From positions 1 to 19,341 of the forward strand of contig JAEDCX010000048.1 of NCBI GenBank assembly GCA_016293925.1: a stretch of DNA of 19,341 nucleotides, given 5' to 3'. Both the position numbers and the translations under genes were made by a program. The notes below the pieces were generated by a model, which saw only the letters and a list, made by a program, of their open reading frames with translations, did no database searches and was not told the DNA's origin. Each line of letters opens with the position of its first letter. The first letter of the stretch is position 1. Source of the DNA: Lachnospiraceae bacterium. GTDB taxonomy: Bacteria; Bacillota; Clostridia; Lachnospirales; Lachnospiraceae. This document shows, in pieces, positions 6,085 to 13,579 of this stretch.

Positions 6085-7131
6085 CTATCGTTTCGTCAAT
6101 TTGATACATGCAAACATTGCGGTAATACAGCACAGCAATATTACGAACGGTGTCTGCACCTTCTCCTCTTTGGTAATCTCATAATCCACATCAATCAAGG
6201 ATGCACTGGCTTTCTCAATCTCACTGACGATCTGCCCGAACGTTCCGGATTCCTCCTCCAGATAGAACTGTCCGCCGGTTTTCTCCACAGCTGCCTTCAT
6301 GGATTCCATATCGTAGTCATACATTTCTTTCGTTCCAACGCCGTAAACCGTGATTTCCTTTTTCTTACAGATATCAGCGGCAACATCCAACGTTACGATC
6401 GGATTGCCCTCCAGACAGTTGTCCGTGGAGAAGATGATGATTCTGCTGCGATCCTCCTCCGCATCGGTAAAATCATATGCACAGCCCGCCAGTCCGTCAC
6501 CGATCAGGGAACTTCCCCGCAGTTCGTTGCCCACCAGTGTTCCGGCAGATATGTATTCGTACTTATAGTACCAGTCGTCCGGCAGATTCCAGGTCCAGAA
6601 GGCTCCATTCTCATAGTCCAGATAATTCAACCGCATCATCAGGCATTCTTCAATGAGATCCAATTGCTCGATCACATACTCATAATCATCCGTCAGCGGC
6701 GTCAACAATACGGGGGACGTATTGAAGATCACAATACCGAACCGCTCTCCCTCCAGATTCCTGACGGTATCCTTCAATTTCTCGACCAGATGGGCGTTCA
6801 GGTTATCCACCGAGGTGGAAATATCCAGACACAGCATAATATCCCTGCTGTAGCTTGCGCGGTTGGTAACCTTCGTCCTGTACGGTCTTGCAATCATAAA
6901 CGAGGATACCAGAATACCCAGCATACAGAATGCCACCATCGCAACCGTCATGATTCTGAACAGTATCATTCTTTTCTGAAAATATTGATTGTTCTCGGAA
7001 TAAATGGTATTTGCTATCTTCTTGCCACCCCGGTATCGTTTCTTTCTCCGAAACCGGATGAGAAGAAGGAGCAACAACAATACATCCACCCCTATTCCGA
7101 TATATACAACAAATTGATATCTTAATTCCAT
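6085..7131 (-). CDS. Membrane-anchored VWA-domain protein, BatA-like
   Basis: A 348-residue protein with membrane segments at about 8-26 and 57-80 and a C-terminal one at about 327-343, flanking a VWA domain (about 97-300). The MIDAS is canonical: Asp103-Ile-Ser105-Thr-Ser107, Ser207/Ser208 in 'RGSSLIGDGLA', and Asp237 in 'FSTDN'. An aromatic-rich insertion (about 170-193, with 'AFWTWNLPDDWYYKYEY') before the second MIDAS loop is unusual and might form a surface for a ligand or partner. The start overlaps the end of the preceding gene by ten bases, implying translational coupling. Having two VWA proteins side by side is the BatA/BatB arrangement. Confidence 0.88.
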   Translation of the reverse strand: MELRYQFVVYIGIGVDVLLLLLLLIRFRRKKRYRGGKKIANTIYSENNQYFQKRMILFRIMTVAMVAFCMLGILVSSFMIARPYRTKVTNRASYSRDIMLCLDISTSVDNLNAHLVEKLKDTVRNLEGERFGIVIFNTSPVLLTPLTDDYEYVIEQLDLIEECLMMRLNYLDYENGAFWTWNLPDDWYYKYEYISAGTLVGNELRGSSLIGDGLAGCAYDFTDAEEDRSRIIIFSTDNCLEGNPIVTLDVAADICKKKEITVYGVGTKEMYDYDMESMKAAVEKTGGQFYLEEESGTFGQIVSEIEKASASLIDVDYEITKEEKVQTPFVILLCCITAMFACIKLTKR

Positions 7132-7613
7132 CTCTCAATAACCCACTTTGTTTTCGCCAGCGATGCAATCACGTTGCTTTCGGTTCTCCTGGCAAACTCC
7201 GGTGCAAGATATTCACCGATTAACTGTTCCAGCATTGGCATGTTCAGTTTCCTGATATCCGCCAGCGTACAGTTCTGGACCCTGATTCCCGTCATCTCAT
7301 ATACGAATTTCCTGACACAGGTACTCATCTTCTGATACGCGGCGCGGATCGTAATCTTCTGTCCGTAAACACTGCTCTCCAATGCGTTCAGCTCCGAGAT
7401 ATATTTCCCTTTGATTGCCAATACTTCCTGATAGGTTCTGATATGTGGTACCGTTGTCTTTTTCGGCCTGTTCCTGAGCGCACGGATCACCCTCGGCAAC
7501 AGGAAATAAGCAATAACCGCTGCAACTGCCAGTGACAATACCACAATGGGCCATACCGCGTATGACATCGGCTTCTGCAATTCAAATGATTGTAAATCAA
7601 CTGCCGGTTCCAT
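7122..7613 (-). CDS. Single-pass membrane protein of a MoxR operon (DUF4381-like)
   Basis: A 163-residue protein with a short N-terminal outside segment containing 'LQKPMSYAVWPI', one membrane helix (about 20-43), a basic stop-transfer cluster (RALRNRPKKT) and a helical cytoplasmic domain of about 110 residues. Similar small proteins, often annotated DUF4381, sit between the DUF58 and VWA genes in Bat-type operons; the assignment rests on this layout and position more than on a motif. Function is unknown; it may couple the VWA proteins to the cytoplasmic ATPase. It begins two bases after the DUF58 stop and overlaps the next gene by ten bases. Confidence 0.72.
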   Translation of the reverse strand: MEPAVDLQSFELQKPMSYAVWPIVVLSLAVAAVIAYFLLPRVIRALRNRPKKTTVPHIRTYQEVLAIKGKYISELNALESSVYGQKITIRAAYQKMSTCVRKFVYEMTGIRVQNCTLADIRKLNMPMLEQLIGEYLAPEFARRTESNVIASLAKTKWVIERWN

Positions 7614-7615
7614 TC

Positions 7616-8500
7616 TTACCTCTTTTCAATCTTATGCTTGTTCAGCAGCTCAATAATCTTCACATCCAGCTCCTCCGTATGGTCAATCGTGGAGGATGCA
7701 ATTCCCAACCGCTTCAGTTTCTCAGCCGCCTGACGGTTCACTTCCATTCTGCGCTCCCGTTCCATTCGTGCCATTTTCTTATCCCTTGTGAAGAATGCGG
7801 GAAGATATTCATTCCGGTCCATATCGAAAACTGCCTGTCCGGCCGATGTAGCATCCGAAATATTGATGACGAGTACATCATGCATGATCAGCAGTCTTTT
7901 CAGCGTGGTTTCCGAAATCCTGCGGATTCCTTCAATATCTGTCACAATAATCAGAATCATCCGTCTCCGGAAATGATGAATCACATATTCCAGCGGAGTA
8001 TTGATATCCGAATGATTCTCCATTGTTACATCCCGGTCGTAGTGTGCCAGAATATTCTCCACATTCATCAATCCCGTCTGAAACGGATAATGCTGTACGG
8101 ATTCTCTGGTTGCATAGGTAGCGCTGACATAATCACCGTTTCCGCTGACCAGATACGCCAGTGTCCCCGCACTCATCAATGCAACTTCCTTTTTCTCCTG
8201 TTCCTCATTGGCATTGGCGAGCATTCTGCGGTTGGTATCCAGAATCAGCATGACATTATGCTTTTTCTCCGCAATATACTGTCTGATCAACAGTTTCTGA
8301 CTGCGGGCCGATGCTTTCCAGTCGATATCCTTCACATCATCCCCGACCACATATTCCCGCAGTTCATCGAAGTTCATACTTCTGCCCTTATAGATCGAAC
8401 GATAGGAACCATCCAGCAGTCTTGACGTTGCCCGGTTTGTATGTATTGTTTTATACCGTTTCAGACTCTTCTGAATCTTCTGAATATAATTCAATCTCAT
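7616..8500 (-). CDS. DUF58 domain protein
   Basis: A 294-residue cytoplasmic DUF58 protein. The signature is intact at 38-80: 'YKGRSMNFDELREYVVGDD' followed by 'DIDWKASARSQKLLIRQY'. The domain continues as a VWA-like Rossmann fold ('VMLILDTNRRM', about 83-93), but the DxSxS metal site has become Asp-Thr-Asn-Arg-Arg, so metal binding is doubtful. There are no membrane helices, unlike longer DUF58 proteins that begin with two. DUF58 genes almost always follow moxR. Here the ATG overlaps the moxR stop in an ATGA, showing coupled translation. Confidence 0.92.
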   Translation of the reverse strand: MRLNYIQKIQKSLKRYKTIHTNRATSRLLDGSYRSIYKGRSMNFDELREYVVGDDVKDIDWKASARSQKLLIRQYIAEKKHNVMLILDTNRRMLANANEEQEKKEVALMSAGTLAYLVSGNGDYVSATYATRESVQHYPFQTGLMNVENILAHYDRDVTMENHSDINTPLEYVIHHFRRRMILIIVTDIEGIRRISETTLKRLLIMHDVLVINISDATSAGQAVFDMDRNEYLPAFFTRDKKMARMERERRMEVNRQAAEKLKRLGIASSTIDHTEELDVKIIELLNKHKIEKR

Positions 8501-9486
8501 GGGGTCTTAACCGCTCCTATAATCGCGTCAACAATTGTTTCCTCATTGATTCCGTCGGCCATGGCTGCGAAATTCAACATGATTCTGTGTCCCATTACGG
8601 AATACCGCATGCTCTTCACATCATCGGGAATACAATATCCCCGTCCGTTAAACAGTGCGACTGCCTTTGCAACCTGCATAAATGTAATGGCGGCACGGGT
8701 ACTGGACCCCATGGCCACATATTGTGCCAGTTCCGGCGGCAGAATCTGATCCGTGAATCTGGATGCCTGCACGATATCCACGATATATTGCTTGATGGAC
8801 GGATCCATATATACCCGTTTACACAGATTCTGCAGAAAAACAACATCCTCTATCGTGGCGACAGAATGACTCTCTTTGAGTACCTCCGACTCAATCCGGT
8901 TCAAAATCTCCATCTCGGAAGCGGTATCCGGATAATTCAGTTTCACTTTCAGAAGGAACCTGTCCAGCTGTGCCTCGGACAATACATAGGTTCCCTCCTG
9001 TTCGATGGGATTCTGTGTTGCAATGACACAGAATACTTCCGGCAGTTTATAGGTCTGACCGCCGATACTGACCTCATGCTCCTGCATTGCCTCCAGCATG
9101 GCGCTCTGCGTCTTTGCACTGGACCGGTTAATCTCATCCAGGAGTACAAAGTTCGCAAATACCGGTCCCAGTTTGGTATCAAATGTATTGGTGGACATAT
9201 TGAATGTCTGGGTACCAACGATATCGCTCGGAATCAGGTCGGGTGTACACTGGATTCTGGAAAAGGAACCGGCCACCGCCTCGGTCAGCACCCTTGCCGC
9301 CGTCGTCTTGGCAAGTCCCGGAACGGACTCTAACAGGATATGTCCGTTGGTCATCATCGCCACCAGAATTGCAAATCCCAGATACGGCTGCCCCACCACC
9401 TTACTGTTGTAGTAGTCCATCATCTCATGAATGATCCCTACCGCTTTCTGTAATTCCTCTGTCGAAATGTCTGTCTGTTTCTGCAT
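8497..9486 (-). CDS. MoxR-family AAA+ ATPase
   Basis: A 329-residue AAA+ ATPase of the MoxR type (AAA_3), a chaperone thought to activate or assemble complexes through partner VWA proteins. Walker A is at 53-62 with the MoxR form 'VPGLAKTT' (Lys60). Walker B is 'VLLDE' at 114-118, followed by 'INRSSAKTQSAMLEAMQE'. Sensor 1 is Asn158-Gln/Asn-Pro ('ATQNP') and the Arg of 'LDRF' is at about 176. A helical lid follows with 'GSSTRAA' and 'DDVK'. The frame can be read from 9555, but the ATG at 9486 has GAGG six bases upstream and matches family length, so the extra 23 residues are probably untranslated. It is the first gene of a six-gene operon; no clear promoter was found in the 70 bases before it. 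Confidence 0.93.
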   Translation of the reverse strand: MQKQTDISTEELQKAVGIIHEMMDYYNSKVVGQPYLGFAILVAMMTNGHILLESVPGLAKTTAARVLTEAVAGSFSRIQCTPDLIPSDIVGTQTFNMSTNTFDTKLGPVFANFVLLDEINRSSAKTQSAMLEAMQEHEVSIGGQTYKLPEVFCVIATQNPIEQEGTYVLSEAQLDRFLLKVKLNYPDTASEMEILNRIESEVLKESHSVATIEDVVFLQNLCKRVYMDPSIKQYIVDIVQASRFTDQILPPELAQYVAMGSSTRAAITFMQVAKAVALFNGRGYCIPDDVKSMRYSVMGHRIMLNFAAMADGINEETIVDAIIGAVKTP

Positions 9487-9555
9487 ATTCTTCCTCATTT
9501 CTGCGTTTGATCGGCGGTATGTACGCCACTCTACGCCCTTTATTTCTGAGAACAC

Positions 9556-9596
9556 AAAAAATGCAGTGCGATCCTCATCACGTCCTGCATTTTGTG
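9556..9596 (-). terminator. Rho-independent terminator of the ligase/ACP/MBOAT/SGNH operon
   Basis: Bases 9558-9566 and 9585-9593 pair perfectly over nine positions, with a shorter inner GAT/ATC stem in the loop. On the minus strand the 3' arm runs into six Ts. It lies 15 bases after the SGNH stop and before moxR, separating the two operons. Confidence 0.7.
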
Positions 9597-9610
9597 AATC
9601 TGTCTTTACG

Positions 9611-10591
9611 CTATCGTCCGGTCATGGCAAAGAAGGTCTCACACACCTGCGTCCATTCTGCATAATCCGGGTCACTTCTGTGATCTGCAAGTTGGAACTC
9701 ACCTGCAAGGTATCCTGCCAGATATTCGGATACCTTCACCGCGCCAACGTAATTCAAATGGTTTCCCGCATCCTTCGTATCCTTCCTCCAGTCAATCCCC
9801 AGCTGATCCGTCATCAGATTCAGATCACAGTAGGTAAGTCCGTTCCTGTCCGCATACGAAGCAACCGCATTGTGCTTCTCATAGTTCCAGCACACGGGAG
9901 ACGGCGCACTAACCAACATCAGCTCCACACCCTTCTCGCGGCACAGGGAAATAATACGATCCAGATACTCTTCCGCGCCCTTCGCAAAGGCTTCCTCGGA
10001 ATCGGTAGGAATCATGTAATCCCCTTTCGTGTACGGCTTCGTGGTGTCGCGGAACCGGAAGCCCTTATGCTGCGCCTGAGCCGCAAAGTCATTTTTGCGG
10101 TTCATGGTGGCAATACAGAAGGTCTTCCAACGGGAATGATATTTCAGAACAGGAAAAACCCGCTGGGACATTCTCTGGTACGCATCATCCGCTTCCACCT
10201 CAGCCCCTGCATAACGATACAGATTGTTGGTCTCCAGTACAACTGCTTTCGGTGACTGTGACCGAAATACATTCTCCAGAAACGCATAGGTATCACACAG
10301 TCTCTGGGCAGATACGCCGCCCACATAGGAAGTGAAGCCTGCTTTTTCAAACATAACCATCGGGCAGAACGTGGCATACGCCTCACTGTCCCCGATAAAA
10401 ACAACATCAATGGTGTTGTCCGTTTCTGCATCATACAGGGCCATCATCTTCTCCAGCGATACCACATCGTAGACCTGTTCCCGCTTCGGTTTCAGGAATC
10501 TTGACAACAGAACCAGAATACCAGCCAGTCCTCCCATAAACAACAGTATTTTCAATGCCTCTTGACATCTGCTCCTTGTACTCTTTTTCAT
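9611..10591 (-). CDS. SGNH/GDSL-like membrane-anchored protein partnering the MBOAT (DltD-like role)
   Basis: A 326-residue protein with one N-terminal membrane helix (about 13-31) after a basic cytoplasmic start, then an extracytoplasmic SGNH-hydrolase-like domain. The block I serine is Ser69 in 'FIGDSEAYA'. The C-terminal catalytic pair is likely Asp274 and His278 in 'DAGNHLNYVGA'. 'VVLETNN' at about 117-123 is the probable oxyanion-side Asn block. In dlt and alginate systems such proteins take the acyl group from the MBOAT enzyme and place it on a surface polymer. The ATG at 10591 has AGAGG six bases upstream; the alternative ATG at 10618 overlaps the MBOAT gene and lacks a good site. It is the last gene of the operon. 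Confidence 0.8.
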   Translation of the reverse strand: MKKSTRSRCQEALKILLFMGGLAGILVLLSRFLKPKREQVYDVVSLEKMMALYDAETDNTIDVVFIGDSEAYATFCPMVMFEKAGFTSYVGGVSAQRLCDTYAFLENVFRSQSPKAVVLETNNLYRYAGAEVEADDAYQRMSQRVFPVLKYHSRWKTFCIATMNRKNDFAAQAQHKGFRFRDTTKPYTKGDYMIPTDSEEAFAKGAEEYLDRIISLCREKGVELMLVSAPSPVCWNYEKHNAVASYADRNGLTYCDLNLMTDQLGIDWRKDTKDAGNHLNYVGAVKVSEYLAGYLAGEFQLADHRSDPDYAEWTQVCETFFAMTGR

Positions 10592-10604
10592 CTCAAACCT
10601 CTGT

Positions 10605-12155
10605 CTAATATCCGGCATAAATCATCGCAACCGAATCGTATCCCGCACCATATGCCCCGAACAGAACAACAAAAACAACCACGGCATACCAGAAAACCCA
10701 TCTTGCAGGAAGTACCCAGCGGTCGATGGCTTCCCGCACATCGACGCCCTTCTCTTTCAGTGCCCCAACAACCGTCACCGCAAGAATACCGATTCCGGCC
10801 ACAATCAGTTCAAATTGATCCATCCCCAGGTAAATTATCTGCTGAATCAGATTCGAAATATGGAAATTCGTAACGATGGAATGCAGCATCTCAAATCCCA
10901 TTCCAACCGTCTCTGCCCGGAAAAACAATTCACCGATGTTCACAATCACAAACAGTTTGATCACCCGGAATATGGTATATCCCCTGCTCTTCCGATTGAT
11001 ATGTAATCTGGCAGCCAGCTTCTGTACCGGTTCCTCGGTGATGTTTTCCAGGAAAATGATCACAAAATAATACATCCCGTAGAATAGGTAGGTCCATCTG
11101 GCACCGTGCCACAATCCATTGCTGCTCCACACGCAGAACAAGGCAACGGTGGGTGCAACAAACTTGCTGACGCCTTTTCCGAATTTATTCTTGCATTTCT
11201 TGGCAAGGTTCTTGACCGGTTTCGCCAGGGAAACCGGATAGAAGATATAATCCTTGAACCATGTTCCCAGTGTAATATGCCAGCGATGCCAGAAATCGGA
11301 AGCATCCTTGGCCAGGAAAGGCTGTTTGAAGTTCTCCGGAAGTTTGATTCCGAAAATCTCTGCGCTACCGATCACCATATCCATACAGCCCGAGAATTCC
11401 ATATATAACTGGGTGGTATACATCAGGACACCATATAACAGAATCGCCCCATCATAACTCTGATAATCCCCAAAGGTTGTTGAAACAACGGCTGCCACAC
11501 GGTCTGCCACAACCATTTTCTTGAACAGCCCCCAGAGAATTCTCTGGTAGCCGTGCACCACGTTCATATACTGCAGGCTTTTCCCTGCATACAGTTCTTC
11601 AGCCACCTCGCTGAATCGGGAGATCGGTCCCTCCATGATCTGGGGAAAAAAGCTTAAGTACAGCATAATTTTGGCGGGATTATGCTCCGCCGCAAGTTTC
11701 CCCCGGTATACATCCGTCAGATACGAGATGATCTGTAACGTATAATAGGACAACCCGATGGGAATCAGGAATCTGACCGGTGTAAACGTTACGTCTGCGC
11801 CCCACCTATTCCACAGCTCCACCAGCTCTCCGGCGAAGAAATTGAAATATTTCACCACGAGTAACACTGCCAGAAACAGACAGACACCCAATGCCAATAC
11901 TTTTCTTTTTTGCTTCGTAATCTCTTTGGGAGTTCCCTCTGCCTTTCGTTCCACCCGCTCCAGCCACAGCCCCATTCCGTAGGTTACCATGGACGCACCG
12001 ATCAGGTAGAATACCAGAAATCCACTGAACAGGAAATACATCGTGTAATCCGCGGCCAGCATGACAAGAAACCGGAATCTCTTCGGAATCACCTGGTACA
12101 CCACCATAACGATGGGCAGGAAAAGAGCAAAATACGATAACAGATGGTAGCTCAT
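10605..12155 (-). CDS. MBOAT-family acyltransferase (DltB/AlgI type)
   Basis: A 516-residue polytopic membrane-bound O-acyltransferase. The MBOAT core is clear: 'FLIPIGLSYYTLQIISYLTDVYRG' (129-152), 'FFPQIMEGPISR' (169-180), 'LYMEFSGCMDM' (250-260), 'FWHRWHITLGTWFKDYIF' (288-305) and the active-site His350 in 'NGLWHGARWTY'. It is longer than typical DltB and closer to AlgI size. Lying directly after an acyl carrier protein gene, it should take an acyl or aminoacyl group from the carrier's thioester and pass it across the membrane. The preceding TAA and this ATG share one base (TAATG), so translation is coupled, and GAGG precedes it. A start at 12191 is possible but would overlap the carrier gene by 37 bases. 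Confidence 0.9.
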   Translation of the reverse strand: MSYHLLSYFALFLPIVMVVYQVIPKRFRFLVMLAADYTMYFLFSGFLVFYLIGASMVTYGMGLWLERVERKAEGTPKEITKQKRKVLALGVCLFLAVLLVVKYFNFFAGELVELWNRWGADVTFTPVRFLIPIGLSYYTLQIISYLTDVYRGKLAAEHNPAKIMLYLSFFPQIMEGPISRFSEVAEELYAGKSLQYMNVVHGYQRILWGLFKKMVVADRVAAVVSTTFGDYQSYDGAILLYGVLMYTTQLYMEFSGCMDMVIGSAEIFGIKLPENFKQPFLAKDASDFWHRWHITLGTWFKDYIFYPVSLAKPVKNLAKKCKNKFGKGVSKFVAPTVALFCVWSSNGLWHGARWTYLFYGMYYFVIIFLENITEEPVQKLAARLHINRKSRGYTIFRVIKLFVIVNIGELFFRAETVGMGFEMLHSIVTNFHISNLIQQIIYLGMDQFELIVAGIGILAVTVVGALKEKGVDVREAIDRWVLPARWVFWYAVVVFVVLFGAYGAGYDSVAMIYAGY

Positions 12156-12385
12156 TATTCCTCGCCTCTCAGACGGCAGATCATCTTCCACAGACTGGCT
12201 GCAGAATTAAAATTCTCAGGCACCAGTTCAGCCGGTGACACTTCGATATCAAATGCATCCTCCATCTCAGATACAAGGCTTAAGATTCCAAAGGAATCCA
12301 GAATATGATCGTCCACCAGGGTGGTGCAGTTCTCGTAATCCACTCCCGGCGCAATTTCCTCCAGTATTTCCAGTAATTCTTCCAT
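12155..12385 (-). CDS. Acyl (peptidyl) carrier protein, DltC-like
   Basis: A 76-residue acidic four-helix carrier protein. Ser31 in 'DHILDSFGIL' is the 4'-phosphopantetheine attachment site (Asp-Ser core), followed by 'SLVSEMEDAFDIEVSPAEL', the recognition helix. It would carry the product of the ligase as a thioester. An AAGGAG site lies eight bases upstream, inside the end of the decarboxylase gene, and three bases separate the genes. It overlaps the MBOAT start by one base. Cys20 is the only cysteine and lies outside the active site. No phosphopantetheinyl transferase gene is in the window. Confidence 0.93.
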   Translation of the reverse strand: MEELLEILEEIAPGVDYENCTTLVDDHILDSFGILSLVSEMEDAFDIEVSPAELVPENFNSAASLWKMICRLRGEE

Positions 12386-12388
12386 TGT

Positions 12389-13579
12389 TTATTCTCCTTT
12401 CATCTTACTGTTCCAGATATCGGTCCGCATCATCGGGCGAACCAGTTCTAATTGCTGTTTCTCACACAGATATACCTGCGGCAGTTCACGGCTCAGAAAC
12501 AACGCCATGCCTTCCGTCACCGAATATGCTCCGCATCTTGCAAAAATCAATCTGTCTCCCACCGACAACCGGGGCAATTCTATCTGTCTGGTAAGCACGT
12601 CATTGGTGGTGCAGAGTGACCCGCACAGATTGTACTTCACCGACTCACCGGCTAATTCCCTGCCATTCGTGTCGGTTGTATCGATAAATGGGTGTTTCAT
12701 TCCCATCATCTGTCCGAAATAATTGATCTGATGGATTCCTCCGTCCAGAATCGCAAAATACTCCCCCTCGGTGCACTTTACATCAACGACTTCGGTCATA
12801 TAGTATCCACACATGGATGCCAGGAATCGTCCCATCTCCAGAACCACTCCCCGGAATCCCTCAAGTTCCCGCAACAGTTCCTTCAATGCATCCAGCTGTT
12901 CCATGGGAGAGATCTCTTCCTCTCCTTCAAAATAGCTGACCTGAAGGCCGGGACCATACTCCAACTCCAGTCCTTCTATCCCCAGCTCCTCCCGTAGTTC
13001 TTCCGCAAAATCGGACAAGGCTTTCAGTTCCTTCGCAATCTTCGATATCTTCTTCTGCGTGCCGGAGTAATAATGCAACCCCCGAAGAGTAAGAACATCC
13101 GATGACATGACGTTTCTTGCAATCTGCTTCCAGACGGTCCGGTCCACGCCAAACTGATTGCCGGAAGACAGCCGGATATCCACCTGCAAAGCAAAACCAT
13201 GCTTCCTTGCGCAGGATTCCAGTATTTCGTAATGCTGCATGGATTCAATGGTATATACCCCGCGTCCTGCTGCCGCAGTCACGATGCGCTCCATGCTTTC
13301 TTTTGTTTTATTCACGCCGGAAACAACGATCATTCCGGGATCAATTCCCTCCGCAAGACAGATCTCATATTCTCCCGGGGAACAAACCTCCAGACGATCC
13401 GCCACCGTACTCATAAACAGGGCGATAAAAGGATTGGCCTTCATCGCATAACAGAACTCCGTCTTATGGTCCAATCTGCTTCTGATCAGTTCCGTTCTCT
13501 CCCTGACCGCATCCAGATCAAACACATAGGATGGGGATCCGATCTGCCGACAGATCTTCCGCAATGCTTCTCTATCCAT
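12389..13579 (-). CDS. Fold-type III PLP-dependent decarboxylase (DAP/Orn decarboxylase family, possibly carrier-protein dependent)
   Basis: A 396-residue enzyme with the alanine-racemase-like barrel and C-terminal beta domain of the Orn/DAP/Arg decarboxylase group. The PLP lysine is Lys47 in 'CYAMKANP'. 'LHYYSGTQ' (168-175), 'EYGPGL' (207-212) and 'EMGRFL' (248-253) are the phosphate and ring contacts. The interdomain Cys motif is 'CTTND' at 323-327 rather than CESxD of lysine or ornithine pathway enzymes, and 'GAYS' is at 350-353. The changed motif and the neighbouring ligase and carrier resemble BtrK of butirosin biosynthesis and the exosortase-associated decarboxylases, which work beside an AMP ligase and ACP. 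A substrate tethered to the carrier is an inference; a racemase is a less likely alternative. The gene overlaps the ligase end by eight bases. Confidence 0.85.
   Translation of the reverse strand: MDREALRKICRQIGSPSYVFDLDAVRERTELIRSRLDHKTEFCYAMKANPFIALFMSTVADRLEVCSPGEYEICLAEGIDPGMIVVSGVNKTKESMERIVTAAAGRGVYTIESMQHYEILESCARKHGFALQVDIRLSSGNQFGVDRTVWKQIARNVMSSDVLTLRGLHYYSGTQKKISKIAKELKALSDFAEELREELGIEGLELEYGPGLQVSYFEGEEEISPMEQLDALKELLRELEGFRGVVLEMGRFLASMCGYYMTEVVDVKCTEGEYFAILDGGIHQINYFGQMMGMKHPFIDTTDTNGRELAGESVKYNLCGSLCTTNDVLTRQIELPRLSVGDRLIFARCGAYSVTEGMALFLSRELPQVYLCEKQQLELVRPMMRTDIWNSKMKGE

Noticed and set aside
5929..7125. Long plus-strand frame of 398 codons
   Set aside because: It is antisense to the two VWA genes, shows His/Ile/Arg-rich composition without any domain, and has no ribosome binding site; the minus frame has MIDAS motifs.
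7532..9333. Two long overlapping plus-strand frames (7532-8425 and 8311-9333)
   Set aside because: They are antisense to the DUF58 and MoxR genes, which carry clear family motifs; the plus products resemble no family.
9487..9555. N-terminal extension of MoxR from the ATG at 9555
   Set aside because: The extra 23 residues are not MoxR-like and the ATG at 9486 has a GAGG site six bases upstream.
12389..13579. Housekeeping diaminopimelate decarboxylase (lysA)
   Set aside because: The CESxD motif is changed and the gene is embedded between a ligase and a carrier protein; a specialised decarboxylase is more likely, though the fold is the same.
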